From Exiguobacterium sp. FSL W8-0210 (GTDB lineage: Bacteria > Bacillota > Bacilli > Exiguobacteriales > Exiguobacteriaceae), in assembly GCF_038006045.1 (NCBI RefSeq), contig NZ_JBBOUK010000001.1:1095001-1159000 (forward strand): 64,000 bases of DNA. The letters are read 5' to 3'. The stretch's first letter is position 1. Every line of letters begins with the position of its first letter. The position numbers were made by a program, and so were the translations under genes. Shown piece by piece: positions 18,683 through 28,061 of this stretch. The notes below the pieces were generated by a model that was not told the DNA's origin, did no database searches, and saw nothing but the letters and a program-made list of their open reading frames with translations.

Positions 18683-19591
18683 ATGAATCCAAAAAAGAAA
18701 CAACTTCTAGATGCCGCCTATCAGCTATTCGTCGAAAAAGGTTATCAATCGACGTCCATCCAGGACATTCTTGAGCATAGTAACGTTTCCAAAGGAACGT
18801 TCTATAACTACTTCTCCTCTAAAAATGAATTATTCATCGATGTCTTTAATACCGTCTTTGAAAAGATGCGGACAGCGCGCAAGGAAATTCTCGTCGGACG
18901 AGATGTCTCGGATTATGAGACGTTCATTCAACAAGGCAATTGTTATTTGGAACTGATGCAAAAATATAAATTATATACGTTGTTCGAAGAGGCAATTGCT
19001 TCGAATGAAAAAGAACTGAAGACATTCATGGAGAATAACCGTCTTCTTGAGATCGAATGGACGTTTGAGCGGTTACGTGATTTATTCGGTCAGACGAAAG
19101 AACCGTATCTTCTAGATTTAGCTGTCATTTATACAGGGATGTTGCAATATGCGATGTACTTCTTCCGTCAATCCGAACCGAACACACAGCCGGAACGAGT
19201 CGTCCGTTATGTATTCAATCGATTGACGCATCTCGTCGAAGACGTCAGTCGGACGGAAGAACAGTTGATTCCCCCGCGCTTCCTATCCGTTTGGCTCGAT
19301 CGGCCACAAGATGAAGTCGTCATTCGGAAGGATTTATTCGAGAAGACGAGTGCGCATATGAAACGCTTGATTACCTTGTCATCGATTTCTGATGAATCGA
19401 AGGAAGCCCATGAAGAGGTTCTTGATTTCATCTATGAAGAGCTGCTCGAACGGAAGAAACCGAAAATTCATCTTCTGCGTCGTGCGCTCGAGACGATGGA
19501 CGAAGATCCGGTATTTGCGGGACAAGAAATCATGGCAACTTATAAAACGATGGTCGATGAGATTGCCCGCCTTCGGACCAAAACTTCCTAA
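18683..19591 (+). CDS. TetR/AcrR family transcriptional regulator (long form)
   Basis: The N-terminal 50 residues are a typical TetR DNA-binding domain (KKQLLDAAYQLFVEKGYQSTSIQDILEHSNVSKGTFYNYF). At 302 residues it is about 100 longer than usual, with a helical C-terminal extension of unknown role from about residue 200. It lies divergent to the LmrB-like exporter with AGTCTAA-type palindromes between, so it is probably the local repressor of that gene and of itself. Ligand unknown. Confidence 0.85.
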   Translation: MNPKKKQLLDAAYQLFVEKGYQSTSIQDILEHSNVSKGTFYNYFSSKNELFIDVFNTVFEKMRTARKEILVGRDVSDYETFIQQGNCYLELMQKYKLYTLFEEAIASNEKELKTFMENNRLLEIEWTFERLRDLFGQTKEPYLLDLAVIYTGMLQYAMYFFRQSEPNTQPERVVRYVFNRLTHLVEDVSRTEEQLIPPRFLSVWLDRPQDEVVIRKDLFEKTSAHMKRLITLSSISDESKEAHEEVLDFIYEELLERKKPKIHLLRRALETMDEDPVFAGQEIMATYKTMVDEIARLRTKTS

Positions 19592-19663
19592 AAAGGTTGC
19601 TTTTTGAAACCAATCCAATTACACTGAGATCATTCATGTTAGAAAAGGGGTCTCAATCATCAT

Positions 19664-21106
19664 ATGTTTACTCAATGGAAAAAAGAGTGGTTCTTGCAAC
19701 CAAAAGCGGATTTGTTGTCCGGAATCGTCGTTGCCTTAGCACTCGTCCCGGAAGCAATCGCGTTTTCGCTGATCGCTGGTGTCAACCCGATGGTTGGGCT
19801 ATACGCTTCCGTTATCATTGCAATTGTCATCTCGATTGCTGGTGGTCGCCCTGGAATGATTTCGGCTGCGACTGGCGCGATGGCACTCGTCGTCGTTCAG
19901 CTCGTCAAAGATCACGGTGTTGATTATCTACTAGCTGCCGGTATACTTGCCGGAATTCTACAAATCGCGTTCGGCTTTTTAGGAATTGCCAAGTTATTAC
20001 GATTCATTCCTCGAGCTGTCATGGTCGGATTCGTCAATGCGCTCGCCATTCTGATTTTCTCGGCGCAATTGCCACAGTTCGAAGGGCAAAACTGGATCAT
20101 GTATGCGATGGTCGCCGCGTCACTCGCCATCATCTTGTTATTTCCACGGGTCACGAAAGCGATTCCGGCGCCACTTGTTGCGATCACGATCATGACGGTA
20201 TTAACAGTCGTCTTTTCGCTTGATACCCGTGTCATCGGGGATATGGGACAAATCGAAGCGGCGTTACCAAGCTTCTTCTTGCCAGATGTCCCGTTCTCAC
20301 TCGAGACGCTTCAAATCATCTTCCCATATGCCTTGTCACTCGCATTCGTTGGTTTGATCGAATCGTTACTGACAGCACGAATCGTTGATGAAATGACGGA
20401 TACGACGTCGAACAAAGCGATGGAATCGCGCGGACAAGGAATTGCGAACATTATCGCCGGTATGTTCGGTGGAATGCCAGGTTGTGCGATGATCGGGCAA
20501 TCAGTCATCAATGTCACATCCGGTGGACGCGGTCGCTTGTCGACGTTGACAGCAGGTGTGTTTTTGATGCTATTGATGTTTACGATGAACGATCTATTGA
20601 TGACGATTCCAATGGGAGCACTTGTCGGTGTCATGTTCTTCGTCTCGTATGCGACGTTTGACTGGGGCTCATTCAAGATGCTCAAGACGTCACCGAAAAG
20701 TGATTCTGCGGTCATGCTCGCGACCGTGCTCGTGACGGTATTGACGCATGACTTATCGATGGGTGTCCTTGTCGGGATCTTGCTTGCAGCGTTATTATTC
20801 GCGTCAAAAATTTCTCGCATCCAAGTCGAGCGCAAGGAGCAAACAGAACGAGTCCGTTATACGATCCGTGGACCGTTATTCTTCGCATCGACGACTGCAT
20901 TTGCGGAACAGTTCCAGCTCGATGCTGATCTATCATCGATCATCACGCTCGATTTCTCAGCGTGTCACTTATTTGATGATTCAGCCATCGAAGCGATCGA
21001 GAACGTCGTCTTGAAATATGAACGACTCGGCAAAAAAGTTGAATTGGTAGGATTAAATGAAGAGTCTCAGGCTCTTGTTGATCGATTAGCGCAACGGATT
21101 GCATAA
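19664..21106 (+). CDS. SulP/SLC26 anion transporter with STAS domain
   Basis: A 480-residue transporter with 10-12 membrane segments and the SulP signature near the N-terminus ([22 protein letters not shown]). A cytoplasmic STAS domain follows from about residue 385 ([35 protein letters not shown]). Family members carry sulfate, bicarbonate, dicarboxylates or other anions; no sulfur-assimilation gene is adjacent, so the substrate is open. AAAAGGGG lies before the ATG. It may be cotranscribed with the TetR gene since no strong terminator separates them. Confidence 0.88.
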   Translation: MFTQWKKEWFLQPKADLLSGIVVALALVPEAIAFSLIAGVNPMVGLYASVIIAIVISIAGGRPGMISAATGAMALVVVQLVKDHGVDYLLAAGILAGILQIAFGFLGIAKLLRFIPRAVMVGFVNALAILIFSAQLPQFEGQNWIMYAMVAASLAIILLFPRVTKAIPAPLVAITIMTVLTVVFSLDTRVIGDMGQIEAALPSFFLPDVPFSLETLQIIFPYALSLAFVGLIESLLTARIVDEMTDTTSNKAMESRGQGIANIIAGMFGGMPGCAMIGQSVINVTSGGRGRLSTLTAGVFLMLLMFTMNDLLMTIPMGALVGVMFFVSYATFDWGSFKMLKTSPKSDSAVMLATVLVTVLTHDLSMGVLVGILLAALLFASKISRIQVERKEQTERVRYTIRGPLFFASTTAFAEQFQLDADLSSIITLDFSACHLFDDSAIEAIENVVLKYERLGKKVELVGLNEESQALVDRLAQRIA

Positions 21107-21117
21107 TGAATTTTATC

Positions 21118-21160
21118 AAAGGGGTAGCATTCCTAGGTACATGGGAATGCTACCCCTTTC
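21118..21160 (+). terminator. Strong terminator after the SulP gene
   Basis: Arms AAAGGGGTAGCATTCC and GGAATGCTACCCCTTT, about 16 pairs, with a short loop. It marks the left edge of an AT-rich segment. Confidence 0.85.
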
Positions 21161-21303
21161 TATTATCTTGACGAGTCATATAAGTACTATATATCCGATA
21201 GTTGTATGATGTGATAAGGTGTAAACTATTAAAGAAAGTTATCTGAACTAACGTTAATAATATTTAATTAAACTCACTATAATAAATAAACGAGGTTCAC
21301 TAA

Positions 21304-21756
21304 ATGAAAAATTACCACCTGAATAGAATAATCAATTTAAGGTCGGTCGAAGCATATTTTTTGAGAACTGGTTATTTAACACCACCTATTTATTGCATGA
21401 TACTGATTGATTATCAACGTCCTAGCACAATTGACGATTTTCCTTATTTAAAAAATATTGATGGAATCTCGGAAGACGAATTCGGAGATGATAATTATAT
21501 TAAGGCACTCCTTATTTCATCTGAGGAAGTTACTCAAGAAACGTATGATGAGTTATGTATAGTGGCGGGTGGTTTTTTAGAGGATAAAGAAGAATGTCGA
21601 TGGAACTTTGATGTTGAAGTTATTGATGATTTTAAACAAAAAAATAATTTGAACGACATTTTTCCATTACTTCAAAACATATTAGAAAAATACAATTGTT
21701 CAATAAACGTTGATCATATTCCTATAGAAAAGTTTAACTTCTTATCGCAAGAATAA
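21304..21756 (+). CDS. AT-rich orphan gene, hypothetical 150-residue protein
   Basis: An acidic, soluble protein of no recognised family. Its codons are visibly AT-rich (roughly one-third G+C by eye), unlike the neighbours, and it sits in an AT-rich pocket from about 21170 to 22000. This points to horizontal acquisition. Small, acidic, monocistronic proteins of this kind are often immunity proteins without their toxin, but nothing in the sequence proves that. The start is preceded by ACGAGG. Confidence 0.6.
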   Translation: MKNYHLNRIINLRSVEAYFLRTGYLTPPIYCMILIDYQRPSTIDDFPYLKNIDGISEDEFGDDNYIKALLISSEEVTQETYDELCIVAGGFLEDKEECRWNFDVEVIDDFKQKNNLNDIFPLLQNILEKYNCSINVDHIPIEKFNFLSQE

Positions 21757-21859
21757 ACAATTTTAGGATGTTTCAATATTTAAATGTACTATTTGTTCAA
21801 TATGATTCATGAGATAACTATTTATAACGGATGATTTCATAATTTTTCACCAGATAAAA

Positions 21860-21961
21860 CGAACAACAAGATCGAGGAACGATTGAGTAACATGTATGGA
21901 TGGTGCTCTATCTTTGAAAATAATAGTAAAATGATTTTAGGACTGAATATAGGCTGAAGAG
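21860..21961 (+). pseudogene. Possible gene remnant in the AT-rich island
   Basis: An open frame without a suitable start runs from about 21841 and ends at a TGA near 21960 (IEERLSNMYGWCSIFENNSK...). It reads like the tail of a protein, but it is short and unsupported by homology. The rest of the 260-base gap between the orphan gene and the FAH gene is featureless AT-rich DNA. Confidence 0.2.
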
Positions 21962-22017
21962 GTTAGGTGCGACGGGTTATCCGTTTCGCTATACTAAAAA
22001 TAAAGGGGGCAGTTAAG

Positions 22018-22842
22018 ATGAAATGGTTTCGATTTGAGCAAGACGGAAAAGTAGGCATCGGGGTTGAACAACAGGGCACTACATATGATGTAACAGGGCA
22101 AGTCTACACCGATTCATTGTTTGAAGTGATTTCACGTGAGTTTGATGTTGATATTGATTTAGATATCGCACCACTACTTAAAGGGGATGTGCGACAACTC
22201 GCACCGTATATACCAGCACGAAATGTCATTTGCGTCGGCAAGAACTATGCTGATCATATCAAAGAGATGGATACGGTGGGAGCAGGGAAATTCGTCTTGT
22301 TCACGAAAGCACCGACGTCGATCGTCGGTCCGTTCGAACCAATCGAACGGCATGCAGATTTGACGAAGCAACTGGATTATGAAGGAGAACTTGCCATCAT
22401 CATCGGCAAGACGGGGCGTGATCTGACACCAGAAAATGCGCTTGATCATGTGTTTGGTTACAGTATTGTCAATGACGTGACGGCACGGGATTTACAAAAA
22501 GAACACGTCCAGTTCTTCCGTGGTAAATCACTCGATGGGTTCTGTCCGTTTGGACCGGTCATCGTCTCAGCGGATAGCTTTGATCCAAGTGACGTCCTCG
22601 TCGAGACACGTGTGAACGGGCAACTCCGACAGTCAGGATCAACCGCCTTAATGTTGCGTGACGTCGTAACGATTTTAGTGGAAGTGTCACGTGGGATGAC
22701 GCTTGAAGCCGGAGATGTCATCGCGACAGGAACTCCAGCTGGTGTCGGACATGGTATGAAACCACCGGTCTACCTTCAGACAGGGGATGTCGTCGAAGTA
22801 TCGATTGAAGGAATCGGTCGTTTACAAAATGAAGTCCAGTGA
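22018..22842 (+). CDS. Fumarylacetoacetate hydrolase (FAH) family protein
   Basis: A 274-residue FAH-fold enzyme. Conserved stretches are VICVGKNYADHIKEM, the metal-binding DYEGELAIIIG, YSIVNDVTARDLQ and IATGTPAGVGHGM. Family members cleave or decarboxylate acylpyruvates, oxaloacetate or ring-cleavage products of aromatics. With no aromatic catabolic genes nearby, a housekeeping role such as oxaloacetate decarboxylase or acylpyruvase is as likely. The ATG at 22018 has AAAGGGGG upstream; the longer frame has none. Confidence 0.85.
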   Translation: MKWFRFEQDGKVGIGVEQQGTTYDVTGQVYTDSLFEVISREFDVDIDLDIAPLLKGDVRQLAPYIPARNVICVGKNYADHIKEMDTVGAGKFVLFTKAPTSIVGPFEPIERHADLTKQLDYEGELAIIIGKTGRDLTPENALDHVFGYSIVNDVTARDLQKEHVQFFRGKSLDGFCPFGPVIVSADSFDPSDVLVETRVNGQLRQSGSTALMLRDVVTILVEVSRGMTLEAGDVIATGTPAGVGHGMKPPVYLQTGDVVEVSIEGIGRLQNEVQ

Positions 22843-22874
22843 ACGAAGATGACCGAATTGATTGAATTGCATTC

Positions 22875-22914
22875 ACCGCTTTCCAAATTACTTTGGAAAG
22901 TGGTTTTTTATTTT
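22875..22914 (+). terminator. Terminator after the FAH gene
   Basis: ACCGCTTTCCAAA / TTTGGAAAGTGGT stem with a TTAC loop and a T tract. Confidence 0.85.
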
Positions 22915-22988
22915 GTGAAAATCGTCAAAAATTTAAAAAATGATTGATTTCAAAAAATAAAACAGTCATAAAATGACCGTTTTTGATG

Positions 22989-23105
22989 TATAATGAAACT
23001 ATAAGAACGGTTTCATGTCGAAAAAAGTCGTATTCTGAACGTTTTATAAAGAATTTATATAAATTTTGAACGTTTTTGATTGATTTTTATATGTAAACGC
23101 TTTAT
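22989..23105 (+). promoter_or_regulatory. fru operon control region: -10, three direct repeats, cre
   Basis: A TATAAT (22989-22994) is followed by three related blocks: AGAACGGTTT at 23004, TGAACGTTTT at 23036 and TGAACGTTTT at 23067, spaced 31-32 bases, about three helical turns. Direct repeats suit a DeoR-family repressor such as FruR. A cre-like site TGTAAACGCTTTAT lies at 23092-23105, for CcpA catabolite control. No good -35 was found. Confidence 0.6.
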
Positions 23106-23129
23106 ATTAAAGATGCGGAGGGAAACCTT

Positions 23130-23876
23130 ATGTTAACCAAAAAACGCCATCAACTCATCCTTGAGCTTTTAGCCCGAGAAGAAGTCGTCAAGATGCAAAA
23201 GATCGTCGAACAAACCGGTGCGAGTGAATCCACGGTTCGTCGGGATTTATCACAACTCGAGACAGCAGGTCACCTGCGTCGAGTGCACGGGGGAGCAACA
23301 GCAAACCATTTGCAAATTGAAGAACTGAGTTACTTCGAGAAGAGTGACCAACATGTCGAAGAGAAGGAACGGATCGCGCGAGCGGCTGCCGACCTGATTG
23401 AAGACGGTATGTATGTCTATCTCGATGCCGGAACGACGACGCTTGCCATCGTTCCGTATCTCGAAGAGAAGGCGATTACGGTCGTAACGAACAGTCTTCC
23501 TCTAGCGAACACGTTACTCTATCACCGTATCCCGACGTTCGTCGTCGGAGGGCAACTCAAGCATTCAACGCAGGCACTCGTCGGTTACAACGCACGTGAA
23601 GGAATGTTGATTTACCATTTTGATGTCGCGTTCCTTGGGATGAACGGTGTTCATCCGGCACAAGGCTTCACGACACCAGATCCGGAAGAGGCACTCGTAA
23701 AGAAGACAGCGATCGAATTAGCAAAACAATCGTATGTACTCGTCGATGAGACGAAGCTGGATGCGATCAGCTTCAGTCGGGTGGCGTCCTTGCAAGCGGC
23801 GACGATCATCACGACGACATCCAGTGAGCAAGCAGCGAAATACAGTCAATATACAGAGGTGGTGAACGCGAAATGA
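23130..23876 (+). CDS. fruR: DeoR-family repressor of the fructose operon
   Basis: A 248-residue DeoR-type regulator. The N-terminal winged helix carries the family signature (MQKIVEQTGASESTVRRDLSQLE, about residues 23-45), followed by the sugar-phosphate-binding DeoR C-domain with YLDAGTTTLAIVPYL. It is first in the operon with the 1-phosphofructokinase and fructose PTS genes. It probably responds to fructose 1-phosphate and binds the direct repeats upstream. Its stop overlaps the fruK start (ATGA). Confidence 0.92.
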   Translation: MLTKKRHQLILELLAREEVVKMQKIVEQTGASESTVRRDLSQLETAGHLRRVHGGATANHLQIEELSYFEKSDQHVEEKERIARAAADLIEDGMYVYLDAGTTTLAIVPYLEEKAITVVTNSLPLANTLLYHRIPTFVVGGQLKHSTQALVGYNAREGMLIYHFDVAFLGMNGVHPAQGFTTPDPEEALVKKTAIELAKQSYVLVDETKLDAISFSRVASLQAATIITTTSSEQAAKYSQYTEVVNAK

Positions 23877-24793
23877 TTTATACACTGACACTCAACCCAT
23901 CAATCGACTATTATGTCACGTTACCGGTATTTGAGGCAGGACAAGTCAATCGTGTCGAACAGGCGGAAAAAGTGGCCGGAGGGAAAGGAATCAACGTCTC
24001 TCTCGTCCTAAAAAACTATGAGGTAGAAACACAAGCACTCGGATTCCTTGGAGGAAGTACTGGACAATTCATCCGGACGGAACTCGAGAAACGAGGCGTG
24101 TTAACGGACTTCACACCGATTCAAGATGAGACGCGGATCAACGTAAAGATTCGTGCCGATCAAGAATCTGAGCTGAATGCAGCGGGACCGAAGATTCAAC
24201 CGGAAGAGCTGGAGCATTTATTATCCCGATTCAAGACGATGCAAGCCGGTGACATCGTCGTCTTCGCAGGTAGTATCCCAAGCAGTCTACCGCATGATCT
24301 CTATCGTCATATCGCGACGATCTTGAATGAACGGAACGTCCGCTTCGCCGTCGATACGACGAAGGAAGCGATGCTTGAAGTCTTACCGCTCGGTCCATTT
24401 TTAATCAAGCCGAATCACCATGAACTCGGTGAAATTTTCGACGTCGAGATTACGTCGAAGGAGATGGCCGTTCCATATGCGCAACAGCTCGTCGAGCGTG
24501 GTGCCGAGAATGTCGTCATCTCATTTGCAGGAGACGGAGCACTGCTCGTCAATCGTCAAGGTGCCTACACGGCAAACACACCGGCAGGAAAGCTCGTCAA
24601 TTCCGTCGGTGCCGGAGATTCACTCGTCGCTGGATTCGTCGCCAGCCACGCGCTCGGCAAATCACCAGAAGAAGCGTTCCGCTATGCGGTAACGACTGGC
24701 AGCGCGTCTGCTTATTCCTTCGGTCTTTGTACGAAAGAAGATATCGATCGTCTCCTCGTAGACGTCAACGTCGTTGAACTCATTCAATCCTAA
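23873..24793 (+). CDS. fruK: 1-phosphofructokinase
   Basis: A 306-residue PfkB-family kinase that converts fructose 1-phosphate to fructose 1,6-bisphosphate. Seen: LNPSIDYYV near the N-terminus, GGKGINVSLVL for sugar binding, and the PfkB signature 2 NSVGAGDSLVAGF with the catalytic Asp near residue 248. Position between fruR and fruA fixes the substrate as the product of the fructose PTS. It overlaps fruR by four bases. Confidence 0.93.
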   Translation: MIYTLTLNPSIDYYVTLPVFEAGQVNRVEQAEKVAGGKGINVSLVLKNYEVETQALGFLGGSTGQFIRTELEKRGVLTDFTPIQDETRINVKIRADQESELNAAGPKIQPEELEHLLSRFKTMQAGDIVVFAGSIPSSLPHDLYRHIATILNERNVRFAVDTTKEAMLEVLPLGPFLIKPNHHELGEIFDVEITSKEMAVPYAQQLVERGAENVVISFAGDGALLVNRQGAYTANTPAGKLVNSVGAGDSLVAGFVASHALGKSPEEAFRYAVTTGSASAYSFGLCTKEDIDRLLVDVNVVELIQS

Positions 24794-24810
24794 AAGGAGT
24801 GTGACTACTC

Positions 24811-26745
24811 ATGAAAATTACTGATCTCTTGACACGTGATACGATTCAACTCGATTTACAAGCGTCATCTAAAGCCGCTGTCATCGATGAACTCGTCAAC
24901 GTCCTCGATCGGGCAGGAAAACTAAACGATCGCTCGGCATATAAAGAAGCAATTCTCGCACGGGAAGCACAAAGTACGACAGGTTTAGGGGAAGGAATCG
25001 CGATCCCACACGCAAAAACAGCAGCGGTCAAAACACCAGCAATCGCTTTCGGTCGTTCGACAGGTGTTGACTACGAAGCACTCGACGGTCAACCAAGTCG
25101 GTTGTTCTTCATGATTGCAGCGGGTGAGAACGCAGATAATGCGCACCTTGAAACACTTTCGAAACTATCCGTTTATTTAATGGATATGAACTTCCGTGAT
25201 ACGATCCTTGCGGCTAAAACGAAAGACGAAGTCATCGCAGCAATCGAAGCGAAGGAACGCGAAGAAGAAGGTCCAGTTGACGTCTCAAGCGACAACGTCG
25301 ATCAAGACGCACCATATATCCTTGCCGTCACAGCTTGTCCGACAGGAATCGCACACACGTATATGGCAGCTGATGCCCTTCGTCAAAAAGCGGAAGAGAT
25401 GGGTGTCCGTATCAAAGTCGAGACGAACGGATCGACAGGCGTCAAGAACGGTTTGACACAACAAGATATCAACGATGCGACAGCCATCATCGTCGCAGCG
25501 GATAAAGCAGTTGAGATGGATCGTTTTAACGGGAAACACGTCGTTGAAGTACCAGTTGCACAAGGAATCCGGAAACCACAAGAATTGATCAACCGTGCCG
25601 TCAAACAGGATGCACCTGTCTACAAAGCGAGCGGTTCAAGCGAAAGCTCAAAACCAGCTCGTGGCGGATTCTACAAACATTTGATGAGTGGGGTATCCGC
25701 GATGTTACCACTCGTCGTTGCAGGTGGTCTCTTGATCGCAATCAGCTTCTTCTGGGGTATCAACTCTGCGAACCCAAAAGATCCATCGTACAATGAATTC
25801 GCTGCGCAATTGATGACGATCGGGAAAGCCGCGTTCGGTCTCTTGATTCCGATCCTCGCTGGATTTATCGCGATGTCGATCGCTGATAAACCAGGTCTTG
25901 CTCCTGGTCTAATTGCTGGTTTCCTTGCAAGCAACGGTAACGCTGGTTTCCTCGGCGGATTGATTGCCGGTTTCCTTGCCGGGTACGTCGTACTCTTGCT
26001 TGTTAAAGTCTTCAAAGGTCTTCCAGCAGCACTTGAAGGAATCAAACCAGTCTTGCTCTATCCTCTGTTTGGTTCATTCATCACAGGAATGATCATGTTA
26101 CTCGTCATCAATGAGCCGATCGCGAAGTTCATGACATGGCTCACAGATTCATTGAACGGACTCAGTGGTGGAAACGCAATCCTCCTCGGTATGCTCGTCG
26201 CAGCGATGATGGCAATCGACATGGGTGGTCCAATCAACAAAACAGCATACGTTTTCGGTACAGCTGCTCTTACAGCAGGTAACACGGAAGTCATGGCAGC
26301 TGTCATGGCAGGTGGTATGGTTCCACCACTCATCGTTGCCTTCTCATCCACATTGTTCGCACGTAAGAAATTCACGCCGCAAGAACGTGAAGCAGGTATC
26401 GCTGCTTACGCAATGGGCGCATCGTTCGTCACTGAAGGTGCGATTCCATTCGCTGCAGCCGATCCACTGCGCGTCATTCCGTCAAGCGTCATCGGTTCAG
26501 CGATCGCTGGTGCGTTGACGATCGTCTTCGGCGTCTTGCTCCCTGCACCACACGGCGGTATCTTCGTCTTCCCGTTACTTGATGGTCCATCAGGTACGGT
26601 CATGGCAATCGTCGGTTACGCGGGTGCGATCCTCATCGGTTCACTCGTCGGTGCGGCAATCCTATCCTTCCTCAAAAAACCGCTTGTTGACCAATCGGTC
26701 GCGAAAGCGGAAATGACAGAAGGAACAGGTACGAAAGCATCATAA
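24811..26745 (+). CDS. fruA: Fructose-specific PTS enzyme IIABC
   Basis: A 644-residue fused transporter. The IIA domain (1-145) has phospho-His67 in GIAIPHAKT. The IIB domain (about 168-270) has phospho-Cys176 in ACPTGIAHTY. The IIC membrane domain (about 285-630) has some ten membrane segments and MGGPINKTAYVFG. It imports fructose as fructose 1-phosphate at the expense of phosphoenolpyruvate. AAAGGAG lies 18 bases after the fruK stop. A terminator closes the operon. Confidence 0.95.
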   Translation: MKITDLLTRDTIQLDLQASSKAAVIDELVNVLDRAGKLNDRSAYKEAILAREAQSTTGLGEGIAIPHAKTAAVKTPAIAFGRSTGVDYEALDGQPSRLFFMIAAGENADNAHLETLSKLSVYLMDMNFRDTILAAKTKDEVIAAIEAKEREEEGPVDVSSDNVDQDAPYILAVTACPTGIAHTYMAADALRQKAEEMGVRIKVETNGSTGVKNGLTQQDINDATAIIVAADKAVEMDRFNGKHVVEVPVAQGIRKPQELINRAVKQDAPVYKASGSSESSKPARGGFYKHLMSGVSAMLPLVVAGGLLIAISFFWGINSANPKDPSYNEFAAQLMTIGKAAFGLLIPILAGFIAMSIADKPGLAPGLIAGFLASNGNAGFLGGLIAGFLAGYVVLLLVKVFKGLPAALEGIKPVLLYPLFGSFITGMIMLLVINEPIAKFMTWLTDSLNGLSGGNAILLGMLVAAMMAIDMGGPINKTAYVFGTAALTAGNTEVMAAVMAGGMVPPLIVAFSSTLFARKKFTPQEREAGIAAYAMGASFVTEGAIPFAAADPLRVIPSSVIGSAIAGALTIVFGVLLPAPHGGIFVFPLLDGPSGTVMAIVGYAGAILIGSLVGAAILSFLKKPLVDQSVAKAEMTEGTGTKAS

Positions 26746-26753
26746 TTCACCTA

Positions 26754-26790
26754 AATCTCCTCTCCGTTTTTAAGCGGAGGGGATTTTTTG
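26754..26790 (+). terminator. Terminator of the fru operon
   Basis: TCCTCTCCG / CGGAGGGGA stem and six T. Confidence 0.85.
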
Positions 26791-26852
26791 TTGAATTTTG
26801 ACGGCTAACGGTGAAGAATAGAGGGCATACTGAATAAGAAGGAGGGATGGAC

Positions 26853-27998
26853 ATGGGTGGACAATCCTTACAAATCGGACCACGGACCATTAAGACAGGT
26901 CTTGCGGTCATCTTGGCGCTGTTGATCAGTAACCTGTTCAACCTCAGCCCAATCCTGCCTGCGATCTCGGCAGCGACGACACTCCTGCCTTCGGTCTATC
27001 AGACATGGAAACAATTTCTCGAGGAAGCAGAGGCCAACTTGATTGGTGCCTTTTTGACGTTACTCGCACTTTGGATTTTAGGCGATAATCCGGCGAATCC
27101 GCTTGCGATCGGGATCGTCATCATGGCAGCAATTTCGATTTTGCTAGCTTTTGGTTTCGGGCGGACGATTCCACACGTCGTCTTGATGATCATCGTCATT
27201 CTCGAAAGTGTCGCGACTGCGACCGAACCACTTTGGCAAGTCGTTTTGATCCGCTACTTGCTCGTCATGCTCGGGATTGGTTGTGCACTCGGCATCAATG
27301 CGTTGATTTTCCCGCCACGTTACGGCAATGTCTATTACCAGAAAGCGACGAAACTCTTTGAGAAACTACTCGTCGTCACGCGAGCAATTGCCTTTGAAGG
27401 CAAGGTCACCCCATATCGGGCAGCAATCGATAAGATGGGGCGTTCGCTCCTTGAGACACAAAACCTGTTCAACCTACACAAGGAAGAAATTAGAGGAACG
27501 CGTCAGAAGCATGCCTCGCTTCTACGGAACCTGCTGATCCTCAAACATATGCAATCGTGCCTCGAACGTGGCGTCGCGACGGCAGAGCGCTTTAGAGAAC
27601 GAGAGAAGGCACTTGATTCGATTGCAGACGATCTTCGAAGTGAACTGTTCTATCACTTGATGCATATCGCCCAGCGACAAGAGAAAGTCTTGCTGACATA
27701 CGATCTCCTGTTGACGGAAGAACCGCTCGCGATGGAGGATCTCGTCAAAGAGAACATTGCCTTCGTCAAGCACTCTTTTCTCGATCGTGATGAACTCGAG
27801 GAAGAAGTCATCATGGAAATTTTACCGATCGTCGTCTCGATGAACGAGTGGATACAAGAACTCGAATCCTTTGAAAAACGGCTCAATGGTGGGCTTCGTC
27901 GCCATATCACATCACTGACGATCGAACAAAAATCAGTCCGTGATAAAACATTTAATCGATTCAAACGTAAAAAAGCCATTGACGAAAGTAAAAAGTAA
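26853..27998 (+). CDS. Aromatic acid exporter-type (FUSC/DUF939) membrane protein
   Basis: A 381-residue protein with five or six membrane segments in the first 150 residues and a long helical cytoplasmic tail, the layout of the FUSC/ArAE_1 family (YqjA-like). The ATG at 26853 is preferred because GGAGGG is seven bases upstream; the ATG at 26847 touches the Shine-Dalgarno sequence. Family members are linked to efflux of aromatic acids, but function is not proven. The promoter of the next transcription unit (phenylalanine hydroxylase) lies over its last codons, so aromatic metabolism may be the shared theme. Confidence 0.8.
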   Translation: MGGQSLQIGPRTIKTGLAVILALLISNLFNLSPILPAISAATTLLPSVYQTWKQFLEEAEANLIGAFLTLLALWILGDNPANPLAIGIVIMAAISILLAFGFGRTIPHVVLMIIVILESVATATEPLWQVVLIRYLLVMLGIGCALGINALIFPPRYGNVYYQKATKLFEKLLVVTRAIAFEGKVTPYRAAIDKMGRSLLETQNLFNLHKEEIRGTRQKHASLLRNLLILKHMQSCLERGVATAERFREREKALDSIADDLRSELFYHLMHIAQRQEKVLLTYDLLLTEEPLAMEDLVKENIAFVKHSFLDRDELEEEVIMEILPIVVSMNEWIQELESFEKRLNGGLRRHITSLTIEQKSVRDKTFNRFKRKKAIDESKK

Positions 27999-28007
27999 GC
28001 GTATAGT
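27979..28007 (+). promoter_or_regulatory. Sigma-A promoter of the T-box/phhA unit
   Basis: TTGACG, a 17-base spacer and TATAGT. The -35 lies inside the last codons of the FUSC gene. Expected start near 28014 gives a leader of about 320 bases. Confidence 0.8.
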
Positions 28008-28036
28008 CCTCCTTAACGATACTTTACTTGCTAAAA

Positions 28037-28061
28037 GCATAACAGCATAACAGCATAACAG
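28037..28061 (+). repeat. Three tandem 8-base repeats in the T-box leader
   Basis: GCATAACA repeated three times without interruption, between the promoter and stem I of the T-box. Probably a slippage-prone microsatellite. Confidence 0.9.

Noticed and set aside
28037-28061. Tandem octamers as a CRISPR array
   Set aside because: Units are contiguous with no spacers and only 8 bases long.
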